Below are positions 55,197 through 64,000 of a stretch of DNA of 64,000 nt, piece by piece. The translations under genes were made by a program, and so were the position numbers. The first letter of the stretch is position 1. Each line of letters starts with the position of its first letter. The DNA comes from Diphasiastrum complanatum. Taxonomy: Eukaryota; Streptophyta; Lycopodiopsida; Lycopodiales; Lycopodiaceae. Below the pieces are notes generated by a model, which had not been told where the DNA came from, searched no databases, and saw nothing but the letters and a program-made list of their open reading frames with translations. The stretch is taken from assembly GCA_029204225.1 (NCBI GenBank), contig MU831956.1, positions 1 to 64,000 on the forward strand, in the 5' to 3' direction.

Positions 55197-55200
<4 letters not shown>
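55084..55200 (-). mobile_element. LINE 3' end fragment
   Basis: Minus strand: CACATACTTGACATGTACTC, hairpin ATGCC-TTTT-GGCAT (55116-55129), GACATTCAT and CTTTCTTTC tail. About 115 bp, 5'-truncated at the GA tract. Confidence 0.75.
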
Positions 55201-55253
<53 letters not shown>

Positions 55254-55436
55254 AGAAAGAAAGAAAGAAAATATGTATTAATGTCTGTTAGGTGCCCAAA
55301 GGCACAAAAGCCAAAAAAATACATAACTATGAGGAGCACTGTCCATGTCGGACAACATAAAAAATAAAACTAGCTAGTCTAAGCTAACCAAATGTATAAA
55401 ACTCTCTATAGCTAGAGAGAGAGAGAGAGAGAGAGA
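55201..55436 (-). mobile_element. LINE 3' end fragment beside USP exon b
   Basis: Minus strand: a (CT)n tract at 55415-55436, then GTTTTATTTTTTATGTTGTC and CCGACATGGACAGTG as in the LINE 3' end at 51790, hairpin GTGCC-TTTG-GGCAC (55292-55305), GACATTAAT, and a long CTTT/(CT)n tail (55201-55271). The first element base is only four bases from the USP donor. Confidence 0.78.
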
Positions 55437-55438
55437 AC

Positions 55439-55563
55439 CTGATTTATGTTTCCTGGATACGGCGAGAAACCAGTTTCATCATTTACGTCTCCGTTCTCAT
55501 GGCCAGTAGCACGAAGGAGAGGATCAAGCTGATTATACTCAACATTGATTACGATTTGTGATC
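55439..55563 (-). CDS. USP: USP exon b
   Basis: 125 nt. It completes the split Gly codon and reads [20 protein letters not shown], then [20 protein letters not shown] and a final Gln. This is a signature block of plant USP close to the sugar-nucleotide site. The acceptor is TTTGACGCAG|GA. The donor is CAG|GTTCTC, and it runs straight into a (TC)n tract on the coding strand (plus-strand GA tract 55415-55436), so only four intron bases precede the microsatellite. The following intron is 17,396 nt. Confidence 0.93.
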
Positions 55564-55911
55564 CTGCGTCAAAGAGCAAGTACTTTCTTTGTAACTTCAC
55601 AAAGACAAGCAATTGTGACATCAGAGTGTTCTATAGACTATGAGCAATTGAATATTGTTTCTTCATTACATAATAAAACAAAAACAAGCACCACTACGTA
55701 CATTCACCCCCTATTTGCACTGAAGAATCAGCATATACATGAGAATGCACATATACAACAAATGTCCCATTGTATCTTGCAAAATAGTCACAAGCCAACC
55801 TCTATTATTGCCTGGGAGACCATTGCGACTTCATTTACTCCATCAATAAGGAGGCCTACAAACTTTTAGGATCGCATGGAAAGAAGATAATTGAAGTTAA
55901 TAAAATGATAC

Positions 55912-56029
55912 CATCCGTATGTGTGAGCTTTGCTATACCACCAATTGGCTCTTTGGCTTTACGACGAACAGCCAAGGAATTGACATCCAAATTTTGTGTC
56001 GAACTTACTCCCAAACAGGCTGGTATTGC
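55912..56029 (-). CDS. USP: USP exon a (first in window)
   Basis: 118 nt, read as AIPACLGVSSTQNLDVNSLA and on through RRKAKEPIGGIAKLTHTD, ending with one base of a split Gly codon. The acceptor is TAAAGTAG before GCAATACC; the donor is GGATG|GTATCA. In the family this segment follows the DTNGLLFN block and precedes the [10 protein letters not shown] block. I could not find the preceding exon up to base 64000, so the upstream intron is at least 7.97 kb. Confidence 0.9.
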
Positions 56030-56860
56030 CTACTTTAGCAAATAAAGGTAGAAAATTGTTAACAATGCCTATGCATTTCTGCTTGATGAACCATATATTC
56101 CCTTTTATATCCTTTCAACAAGCAAAACCTAGAAATCAATATTGCCAGAGGAACGAAACATGAAATCAAGATGAAAGCAATAGAAAATCAAGTCATGAAT
56201 CAAGGTTCAACTTGTCAAGTCTAAACTTTCAAGTAGGGCATGCCAAGACAATATGAGTACGCACAAGACTTAAAAATATATCAAAATTTTGACAATAACC
56301 TATAGCAAATCACCACCAAAACTAGGCCATTCATAGATGCTAGTAGTACAAAACCAATTTCATGTGAAAGAATCTCATCCTAAAAATTTCAGAGAAATAG
56401 TTTACTTATCATTTACAAAGCATTCATCCACAAATAAAGTGCTTAAGAGAGTCAAAAAACAATGATAGCTTCACAATTTGTAACTCATATAGCTCTTGGT
56501 CCATGCCCACTCAAAGTTTAGTCATCTTTCATCTCCATTCACTTTGCATTGTACATGAAAGCACAAACATACAAAAAATGCAAAACACATGCACTGCACA
56601 ATTTCATTATCAACCCACCACTATACCATGGTAGCTAGCCTCTTCATATGAAACCCAATATTGCTACAAAGAAAAACCTTGAAAAATATAGCAATATATT
56701 AAACAATTGATAAGCTAAGCCAATATAAATGGTTATGAAGGTGCTTTTTGCATGAAGAATGAATGTGTAACGAGTTTATTGCAAATCTCCAATTCACCTT
56801 CACGTATTCTTTGAGAATTGAATCCCCTTAATAAATGTATAAAACTTGGATCCAATCATC
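56030..56860. other. USP intron, nothing recognisable
   Basis: AT-rich intron 5' of exon a. No coding motif on either strand; the USP exon that must precede exon a (DTNGLLFN block) is not here. Confidence 0.55.
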
Positions 56861-57039
56861 TATAGATCTGGTATTCAAATGACTTGATACCCTCTGTTAG
56901 TAGCAATGCACTTTATAAGGGATATGCACCAAGTCAAGATGGTAAGAAGTAGCCAGGCGAGATTATGATTTGTCTTAGGTTTGGAGGTAGTGCGGGCTGT
57001 ACAAACGAAGACAAAAAAGAAACAGTCTCGCTTCCGCGA

Positions 57040-57051
57040 CATGGTATCAGA
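57040..57051 (+). promoter_or_regulatory. primer-binding site for initiator tRNA-Met
   Basis: TGGTATCAGAGC one base after an LTR end CGACA, 65 bases upstream of the gag ATG. Confidence 0.88.
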
Positions 57052-57106
57052 GCACACAGGTTGTCACTACTGATATCCCAACAGTGATTCTTCCAGACAA
57101 CACAAT

Positions 57107-57910
57107 ATGGCTACAACAATCTAGACAAGAGTAGCAATCAGTCTCGATGGCGCAAATTACAGAATCTGGAAATTCAAAACCAAAACGCTTCTGAGGGGCG
57201 AAGGCATCTGGTTGGTGACCGAGCTCTCAGAGGTGCAGCCTCCAGAGGGAGACCCGAGGAGAGCTAAATGGATCAGAAAAGATGAGCGTGCAATGGCGAT
57301 CATCGCTTCATCCATAAATGAAGATCGACTCATGCAAATTGAAGACTGCGAAAGCAGCCATGCAGCGTGGGAAAGATTGAAGCAGAAGTATGAAGTGAGG
57401 ACTGCAGCTTCAGTCGTGCACCTTCACAATCAGCTGCAATCCATACGATGGGATGGCAACCAGTTGCATCAGCACGTTGAGAAGATCAGAACGATCTTCT
57501 CTCAACTCAGGACAGGAGCACCAGGTCCCAGCACCGCAGCAGCTGATGTACTTCATGAAATCTCTACCTACGTCCTATCAGCCGCTGAGAATGCTCATAC
57601 TGAGTCTACCAGATATGACATTCGACAAAGCAGTCAGTCTTGTTGTTGATGAGAGACTGATAAAAGACGAAGGAGAGGGAAGCAGTGATCAAGAGAAAGC
57701 TCTCTTCACAAAGGGGAAGAAGAAAAACAAAAGCAAGCCAAGATTCGAGAAGACGAAGTCCTCGAATCAACAATCTTCTTCCTGCGATCACTGCCACAAA
57801 CTAGGCCATACGGCCAACAAATGCTGTTTAATCCAGCAATACCTTGCATGCACTACAAGAAGAAAGGGCATTTTGCATACGATTGCAGATTCAACCCAAA
57901 AAGAAAGAAC
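57107..57910 (+). pseudogene. copia gag with zinc knuckles
   Basis: The frame opens near 57107 (MATTI, with a TAG four codons on), then reads ISLDGANYRIWKFKTKTLLR, EDERAMAIIASSINEDRLMQ-type body, AAWERLKQKYEVRTAASVVH and HVEKIRTIFSQLR (57212-57530). A +1 shift near 57530 leads to LPDMTFDKAVSLVVDERLIK and knuckle CDHCHKLGHTANKC (57783-57824). A second shift leads to knuckle CMHYKKKGHFAYDC (57848-57889). UBN2-type gag of plant copia. Confidence 0.88.
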
Positions 57911-58894
57911 AAAGCTGAAAAGGCAAACGTTGCAGAGTCATCAAAGGATGCTGAAAGAGGTGACGAAGCTTTCACGATACTCGATGAAGCTTCAACAAGC
58001 TACTCTGAACACGACTACGATGTAGTCATTGATTCAGGAGCAACATCACACATAACCTGCAACAAGAAGGTCTTGATCGACTTTCGCGAACTCAAAAACA
58101 ACAGAGCAGTGATTCTAGGTAATGGGAGCAGACACGATGTCAAAGGCATCGGCACTCTACAGCTGCGAACATTGTCAGGCCAAGCGGAGCTACCAGGAGC
58201 ACTTTATGTGCCCTCACTCAGAAAAGATCTGCTATCTGTCTCCAAGATGGCAGATCTAGGCATTCGAGTTTTGTTCGACGGCAACACTTGCCGTATGATC
58301 GAGAAGACGACAAACAAGTTGCTGACGGTCGGATGCAGAGAAGGAAACCTCTACCAGGCGAAAATAGTCAACAACTCTGATAGCATATTGAATGCATCAG
58401 AAAATGAAGATCAGCTCTGGCATAGGAGAATGTATTATCTGAACATGCGGAGCCTGTACGACATGAGCAGAAAAGACATTGTCACAGGTCTCAAGATTTC
58501 AAAGCTCGAAACTGAGTTCTGCGAAGCTTGTCAGAAAGGCAAGCAACATCGAGCCAAGGAAGTTCTTGAGCTCGTCCACTCTGATGTCTGTGGACCGATG
58601 AAGATGGATTTGCTCTTAGGTTCGAGATACTTTCTGACGTTCATAGATGATTACAGCCGGATGACCACGATCTACTACTTGAAGAAGAAATCCGAAGTGT
58701 TTGATTCCTTCCAGAAGTTTGTGGCATTTGCAGAGCGACACACCTCGAAAAAGATACAGATCCTTAGATCTGACAACGGAGGTGAATACAAAAGCACAGA
58801 ATTCTCAAGATTCTACGAAGAACAGGGGATAGAACACCAGTTCACTCCTGCATACACACCAGAATACAACGGTGTGGCAGAAAGAAGAAACTAA
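57821..58894 (+). CDS. copia protease and integrase core
   Basis: 357 codons without a stop. Knuckle CMHYKKKGHFAYDC at residues 10-23; protease active site DVVIDSGATSHITCNKK at about 67-83; LYVPSLRKDLLSVSKMADLG; GAG-pre-integrase LWHRRMYYLNMRSL at about 200, then CEACQKGKQHRA; integrase core with HSDVCGPMK (first Asp, about 255), SDNGGEYKS (second Asp) and EYNGVAERRN (Glu). It ends at TAA right after AERRN, a single change in a block that should continue. Inserts element cDNA; here cut off from RT. Confidence 0.9.
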   Translation: MLFNPAIPCMHYKKKGHFAYDCRFNPKRKNKAEKANVAESSKDAERGDEAFTILDEASTSYSEHDYDVVIDSGATSHITCNKKVLIDFRELKNNRAVILGNGSRHDVKGIGTLQLRTLSGQAELPGALYVPSLRKDLLSVSKMADLGIRVLFDGNTCRMIEKTTNKLLTVGCREGNLYQAKIVNNSDSILNASENEDQLWHRRMYYLNMRSLYDMSRKDIVTGLKISKLETEFCEACQKGKQHRAKEVLELVHSDVCGPMKMDLLLGSRYFLTFIDDYSRMTTIYYLKKKSEVFDSFQKFVAFAERHTSKKIQILRSDNGGEYKSTEFSRFYEEQGIEHQFTPAYTPEYNGVAERRN

Positions 58895-59303
58895 ACGCTA
58901 GTCGAAGGAGCCAGATGCATGATGGCACAGGCTCAAAATAGCTGCAGCTGCACACCTGCAGAACAGATCTACAACGACAGCGCTGGAAAACAAAACACCA
59001 TACGAAATGTGGACAGGCAGAAAGCCTGATCTGTCATACGTACGTGTGTTTGGATGTGCAGCATACAAGCACATTCCCAAAGAAAAAAGAAGCAAGCTCA
59101 ATGACAAATCTGAGCAAACAATCATGGTCGGCTACTCGAACGGAACACATGTGTACAAGCTCTACAACCCAACCACAAAGAAGGTTGTTTCGAGCAGAGA
59201 TGTGAAGTTCGATGAGTCCATATTCCTTGCACTGAAAGACGAAAGAGGCCATGAGATCTCTGCTACCTATTCAAGAGGGAGATCGAGGACAGACATCAAA
59301 TGA
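58895..59303 (+). pseudogene. copia integrase C-terminal part
   Basis: After the stop the reading goes on as TLVEGARCMMAQA, then shifts to 59007-59303: WTGRKPDLSYVRVFGCAAYK, HIPKEKRSKLNDKSEQTIMV and KVVSSRDVKFDESIF, the usual end of the copia integrase module. It stops at 59301-59303. Confidence 0.85.
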
Positions 59304-60017
59304 AAGCAATGCAGATTAATTTGAAGATACTGGAAAATCCCAAGCCTTAAGCATAGGAATAAACTCCCAATCAAGTAGTATTACTACAAAGAAATATAAG
59401 TGATTATCAACCATTTGAAATACCATCACCAATTCTTAAGTTAGTAAAATGAATTTGAAATTTGGCTGAGTCATCGTGATTTGAAGGTTGACATTTTATT
59501 GCAAAGTCATAGCATCATAAACTAGCTCAATCAAATAAGGTATTAGCAAGGAACTACAAATAGTTTGATACCTGGTTGTCTTCGAGTTTTGAGTGTTTTT
59601 CATTTGACAATCATGAGAAAATTTTGTGTATACATTAACAAACAAACTCAGAACTCAATCTATACTTATAGATATCAACTTTTTCTATGAAAGATGAGCC
59701 ATGCAACATGGTAGAGTTTGCAATCCGTACATTGCTATTAAAGTCGAAAAATTTCAACAAATACTTGTTGTTTTGGGAGTAGTGGAACTATCAAGTGCAT
59801 CTTAAAGTTGAGAACAAGCTGAAGTCAACGGACTTTGTATGAGTTCAAACTTACAATGTGTAAACTAATGGTCCAAATCTTTATGTCTATGCTTTCATGG
59901 TAATACTTAACAATTTTAGCAAGTTGGCAATCAAGAGTTTTCTAGAACCCTAGTATTATCCTTTTCTATCATTAACAGGACTCTTTCAGTTGTAGACCCA
60001 ATAAGATTCAACGCCAT
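59304..60017. other. USP intron, nothing recognisable
   Basis: AT-rich, no motif; no copia RT or LTR follows the integrase end. Confidence 0.5.
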
Positions 60018-60480
60018 CTATGAGAATAATTGGTTAATGAAAGACACTGTGATTTTCAAGGTGAATTCAGAATGACTAACTGGTTTTCTGCCCTTGTAGC
60101 TGCTCCATGTAAACCTCTTCCTTAAATTCTCTGTTGAGGAAGCCATTTGTTGAATGTCCCAATGAAAACAGGCTGCCACTGCCAACACGGTTCTTATTGA
60201 TGTCATCTTAGCAACATGAGCAAATGTCTCATCATAGTCGAGCCCGTCCTTTTGAGGAAAACTTTTTTCAACAAGTCTTGCTTGATACTTCTCTATCTTG
60301 CCACATGCCTGATACTCGGTCTTGCAAACCCATTTGCAACCTATTGGTGCTTTCCATTAGGTAAGTCCATAAGCTCCCATGTGTCATTCTGCATAATGGA
60401 GTCATACTCCTCTTACGTGGCAATTTGCCATACATTTACCTTCCTGGCTTTCAAAGAACGATTGTGGCTCATGTGACTAT
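60018..60480 (-). pseudogene. copia RT fragment, minus strand
   Basis: Read downward with frame changes: ELMDLPNGKHQ, VANGF, KYQARLVEKSFPQKDGLDYD, ETFAHVAKMTSIRTVLAVAA and WDIQQM, the N-terminal RT blocks of copia (the YKARLVAKGF and PV.K..S.R motifs). Neither LTR nor other domains nearby. Opposite in orientation to the copia at 57-59.3 kb, so a separate insertion. Confidence 0.8.
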
Positions 60481-60618
60481 TTGCCATTGTCTCATGCTCC
60501 TCTTGAGGTGCATGGTCTTCATTAAAGGCACCATCTCTACTCAGAATCTTCTTTCTGGTCTCAAGATTGTGCAATATCTATTTTTTGCTTCCTCACTATA
60601 TCCCAAGAATATACACGG

Positions 60619-60694
60619 GAGGGCACGGACAGTAGGGTGATGGGCATACAACAGAGAGGGCACGGACAGTAGGGCGACGGGCAAGGAGAGAGAT
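60619..60694. repeat. 37-bp tandem duplication
   Basis: GAGGGCACGGACAGTAGGG with RYGGGCA following occurs at about 60619 and 60656. Confidence 0.8.
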
Positions 60695-60783
60695 GAAGTG
60701 AGGGGGGGGATTAGGTTAAAAAAATATATAATAATATATTAAATATTAAAAAATATTATATAATAAAAAATAATATATATTGT

Positions 60784-60840
60784 GGTACCGCGGATCAATA
60801 TGGATCCGCGGTACCGAGATCCGCGGATCCTGGTACCGCT
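60784..60840. repeat. palindrome cluster GGTACCGCGGATC
   Basis: Arms GGTACCGCGGATC (60784-60796) and its complement (60803-60815) enclose a 6-nt loop; two further partial copies follow (GATCCGCGGATCC, GGTACCG). GC-rich within a very AT-rich surround. A (TA)n tract follows at 60848-60873. Could be a small foldback element; no target duplication seen. Confidence 0.75.
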
Positions 60841-60926
60841 GGATCTATGATATATATATATATATATATATATTTGGCTGCCAAGTTCAGCAAAAATTCT
60901 TCCGCTAAAGATTTGCCAAGGAAAGT

Positions 60927-61365
60927 TCTCTGATACCAAGTTCCAAACAAATTTACAATAGATCAATATCTAGGCTAAGAAAGCAACACATAAGTAGGAA
61001 CTAACCCTACAAAAGCAGCAAGGAGAATGCTTAAGGAGACTAAAGAGAGATTAATATCATCAGCTATGAAATGAATGACAATATCTCCTACTTATACCCA
61101 CAAGGAGGCCCTGAAATGGAACCTTCATGCAGCCTTCCAAAGGATAAGATAATGTTACTGAACCTAATCAAAATGGATGAGGCATAAGTGCACCATCCTA
61201 CAAGAGGGCCCCCACTCCAAAATATCCTATGGCCAAGTACCTAATAAATGAATAAATGGGGCCAAAGGCCAATACATGAATCAAAAGGGCCTAGGGGCCT
61301 GCTTATGCATAATAGTGAAGTAATAAAGAAGGATGCAGCGAATGGAATGATTCGAGTCCATAACT
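60927..61365 (-). mobile_element. diverged LTR plus PBS, AGTTA... family
   Basis: Minus strand: starts AGTTATGGACTCG (61365), contains TATGCATAAGCAGGCCCC and GGGGGCCCTCTTG as in the 25.1 kb LTR, ends TTGGAACT at 60939, then primer site TGGTATCAGAGA (60927-60938). An older member of the family. Confidence 0.75.
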
Positions 61366-62630
61366 AGAAACAACAAGAATATATGTCAGTATATGTCATA
61401 ATAGCATCTGTGAAGAAGTAGCAATAGGATGACCACATGTGCCTAAAATATTGGCAAGCAAAATGAGGTGAAAAAGTAATGAAATACCTCTCCAAAATAT
61501 GCACTACAATTGGTGGAATGTTGCCCAAATCTTGCTATTAAAATCGGCAAGGAAAAAGTGATGAAACAGGTTGCAATATGTCCACCAACAGTGGCACTAG
61601 GTAGTAATAAAGAATGTCCATGAATCAACAAAATATCAATGAAGAAAGTTAACATTTCAGCCGAGTCCTTTGTTACCATCTCGACCGACGGGCACATACA
61701 AAAAAAAAAAAAATTCAAAAAACCTCCAACTAGTAATAAAGGTTGTCTAATATTGTACTAGAGATCAGCAAAGTTATGAATGAGAAGATAACCACAAAAG
61801 CCTTCTTCAAACAGGGTGGGTGCCAATTGCCAAGAAGTGTTGAAAAATTGCAAGTGCCAAAAAAGGCAGCGACTAGCACAAAACCCTCAAATTGAAACAA
61901 AATGCCAAATGAATGACCACAAGTAGTGAGCTTATAGTGATGAGACAAAACAAGTAGGTGCCAACCATTGACCAAGATGGCCACCAAATAGCCAAGATCG
62001 CCTCCAATTAAGTAGGTGCCACCAAAGATAGGGCAAGAAGGGATACATGCCAACCTCCTCTGAGAGAAATGACAATGGATCTTTTCTATTACAAGTTATG
62101 AACACAGTCACAAGTTTTTATATCAATGAAGCATAAAAGACCATAAATGACAATCAAATAGCAATTTCCCACAAAGAATAGCCAATGACATCACACATTA
62201 TTAATGACTAATTCCTACAAGCAATAGCAATGAGGTGTAGCATGAGCTAAAGCAATACCAATATCCAAAGCTGAATAATGAACATCTCTAGTCCCTGTTC
62301 ATACCAATCAAATGCCCTCAGATGGACGTTTCTAGAAACTAGATGTAAAATAATAAAACATAGTCGAATGGAGGGGTGATAATGCACCCTCCAATAAACC
62401 CTCACTTAAGCTAATTAACTACTAGCAGTTAGCAAACATATAATAAATTAAAAAAGGTCCTTAGGGCTGTGGATGAGTAAAAATGGCATGTGACCAACAT
62501 ATGAATAAAAGGGCACCAATATGGACAAGATTTTCATAACAGAGATGGCCAGCTTCAAGAGGATCTACTTGTTTTCTATAAAAGGCAATAGCATTGTTGA
62601 CTATGGCTTGGCCTCCCTTAGTATAGTTGA
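61366..62630. other. no gene; weak LTR-like traces
   Basis: Open stretches 61443-61718 and 61730-62053 on the minus strand show no motif. Around 62380-62480 words such as CACCCTCCAATAAACCC and GTCCTTAGGGCTG resemble the LTR family, but too weakly to call. Confidence 0.35.
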
Positions 62631-62639
62631 GCTGATTGC

Positions 62640-63400
62640 AGACATAAAAGTTGGACCTGCCTTCCTAGAATTAAACCACCATCTATTTTTTTGGAGCTAA
62701 ATGTGAACTCAGAAACCCCTACGTTAATTTTTGAAATCTTAATAGAGAATTCAGATTTGTTCCCCACAAAGAAGATGTACATTTGGCTCACTTGAAAGAC
62801 ACTCTAGCATGCAAGTATGGGGACAACAGTGTCACTAGCATATACGAGAGTCTCTAAAAGTTGATCATTGATAGTACAAAAATTCTCCTTCAAAATCAGC
62901 AAAGGGTAGTTCTTGGCTTGACTAAGAACACAAAGAAGCTAGACGGAACTCAAAGAGATCTGGTGGTGTTGGGGGTGCTTTTTATCTTTAAGAATAGTTG
63001 CTTGAAAAGAAAAATCAGCCTTAACTTGAAGCTAACTATATTTGTTCTCGGAAATCTTGACGCTTGCAAGAAATTTTGTGAGGCTTGCCACACAAGAGTT
63101 TAAATACTTGGGCATGCACATTCTACACAATCTTCATTGAAATTCTTGCATGAATAACCAACTCATTGGTGGTTCATATTCCTTCTTGGCACGGAAACTT
63201 CCTTGGCGATGCCATAATACAAAGTAATTAATTAGGACTTTTGTGAGACCAGTTGTCCTATATGGATATGAAGTTTGTGGGGGCAGCATGCTAAGTGGGC
63301 TGAAATTGACAGTTCAAAAGAAGTTAAGACAATTAAACATATCGAAAAAGTATAAGTTCACCTGATCATAGACTAGTGAAGGTTCTTGCCCGAAGTTGCA
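62640..63400 (+). pseudogene. LINE RT remnant
   Basis: Mixed frames give KYLGMHI near 63099-63119 and RTFVRPVVLYGYEVCGGSM near 63236-63290, the thumb-end block of LINE RT (compare VVLYSTETW and VVPAVMYVSEIW in the LINEs at 40 and 47.7 kb). Upstream sequence to 62640 may be the rest of RT but is too decayed to read. Confidence 0.55.
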
Positions 63401-64000
63401 TGCTCCCTCAAAAATTGAACAATGGTTGGTGGTCGAACTTTGTCAAATGGCTGTCTTTTTGAAAAATTCAGCACAATGCATGGCCCAAAAACTCTCCTAA
63501 CCAGAATATTGTGTTGCCCAATTTACTCTCGTTTTGGGTTTTAGTCTTCTTTTCTGCTCTAGAAGGTCTATCTTTGAGCAAGGGCCTTAATTGGTGGGTG
63601 CCAAAGCTAATGAAAATTCACAATCAAACAGTCAGCAAATTTGGTACTTTTAGCTTTTGTAGAGCTAGATTGCTTATAACATTTTAGAAGATTGGTGTCT
63701 TGCAGCTCAAATATTGCATCTCCAATCACCTAATGTCCACTTTTTAACCACTATCCCATCTCTATACAAACAAGATTTGAGGTAGCTCCACCCAACTGGT
63801 AGTGTGGCTACTATAATAATTTCTGGATGCTAATTTCAGTGATCCTCATGTAAAGTTTTTCTAACAACAATATAGTGATTCATCAATGTCACTACTTTTA
63901 AAATTCTAAGGCAAGTTCAACCATCGGGATTCTCTCCATAGAAATCGTCAGAAGGTCAAATAGATTTTAAAATTTTGACAATGAGTAAGAACTATAACCA
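63401..64000. other. no recognisable gene
   Basis: AT-rich sequence with no motif; still inside the USP intron upstream of exon a, on the view that the 5' exons lie past the window. Confidence 0.4.

Larger units (their letters stand above)
4236..56029 (-). other. USP: UDP-sugar pyrophosphorylase gene, C-terminal half (8 exons)
   Basis: USP (UTP-monosaccharide-1-phosphate uridylyltransferase, EC 2.7.7.64) makes UDP-sugars and pyrophosphate from UTP and sugar 1-phosphates. It is a cytosolic enzyme of nucleotide-sugar salvage and cell-wall precursor supply. The exons read in order as the C-terminal 326 residues of a family of about 600. Landmarks are [90 protein letters not shown] and PEENRIRGF. 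The exon lengths 118, 125, 77, 106, 60, 81, 240 and 174 sum to 981 nt in one uninterrupted frame. Introns are 348, 17396, 217, 18605, 338, 13579 and 330 nt. The N-terminal half with the glycine-rich nucleotide loop is not in the window. An intact frame across more than 51 kb argues for a functional gene. Confidence 0.93.
56861..59303 (+). mobile_element. Ty1/copia element, LTR to integrase, 3'-truncated
   Basis: LTR part to 57039 (ends TCCGCGACA), primer site 57040-57051, gag, protease, integrase, ending at about 59303 without RT or RNase H. Its GC content and clean codons set it apart from the other elements, so it is probably younger. The LTR start is not defined because no second LTR exists. 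Confidence 0.85.

Noticed and set aside
56030-64000. Upstream USP exons (GHGDVH and DTNGLLFN blocks)
   Set aside because: I searched the minus strand for these blocks and found none, so the missing half is placed outside the window; a divergent very short exon could have been missed.
1-64000. CRISPR array, bacterial operons or plasmid features
   Set aside because: No regularly spaced direct repeats with unique spacers; spliced plant gene and plant retroelements show nuclear plant DNA.

Overview
This window is nuclear DNA of a land plant with a large, repeat-rich genome. The evidence is a plant-type UDP-sugar pyrophosphorylase gene split by GT-AG introns, Ty1/copia and Ty3/gypsy elements primed by initiator tRNA-Met, LINEs, hAT elements and many (GA)n microsatellites. 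Introns of 13 to 19 kb packed with transposons suggest a conifer, cycad, fern, lycophyte or similar giant-genome lineage. I cannot name the species.

The one host gene I can support is on the minus strand. It is the C-terminal half (326 codons plus stop) of UDP-sugar pyrophosphorylase (USP), in eight exons: 55912-56029, 55439-55563, 37966-38042, 37643-37748, 18978-19037, 18559-18639, 4740-4979 and 4236-4409. All eight are open, the phases agree at every junction, and the boundaries are GT-AG except one GC-AG. A poly(A) signal lies at 4142-4147. The 5' half of the gene lies beyond base 64000. Almost everything between 4.2 and 56 kb is therefore intron, including three introns of about 13.6, 18.6 and 17.4 kb. 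No existing gene call in the window joins these exons, and most of the window would otherwise be read as plain transposon sequence.

Layout: 1-4.1 kb lies downstream of the gene, with a decayed DUF7869-like reading frame and a 113-bp duplication. The 4.98-18.56 kb intron holds a hAT transposon, a gypsy element with LTRs, LINE tails, copia remnants and a further LTR. The 19.04-37.64 kb intron holds an LTR family, a copia element carrying a nested gypsy that itself carries a third element, and a gypsy split by an opposing gypsy. The 38.04-55.44 kb intron holds a MITE, LINE pieces, gypsy elements with a nested non-autonomous hAT, and two long LINEs. From 56 kb to the end (7.97 kb or more of a further intron) there is a copia gag-integrase element, a copia RT scrap, another LTR and a LINE remnant.

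Nearly all transposon reading frames carry stops, frameshifts or truncations and look inactive. The copia element at 57-59.3 kb and the gypsy at 43.1-46.5 kb look least decayed. Apart from the USP gene, the best leads are: a 3'-terminal LINE hairpin with covarying stems; a 40-bp foldback inside one copia LTR; a gypsy leader with a palindromic octamer repeated exactly every 91 nt; and a gypsy family with unusual AGTTA...TAACT LTR ends.
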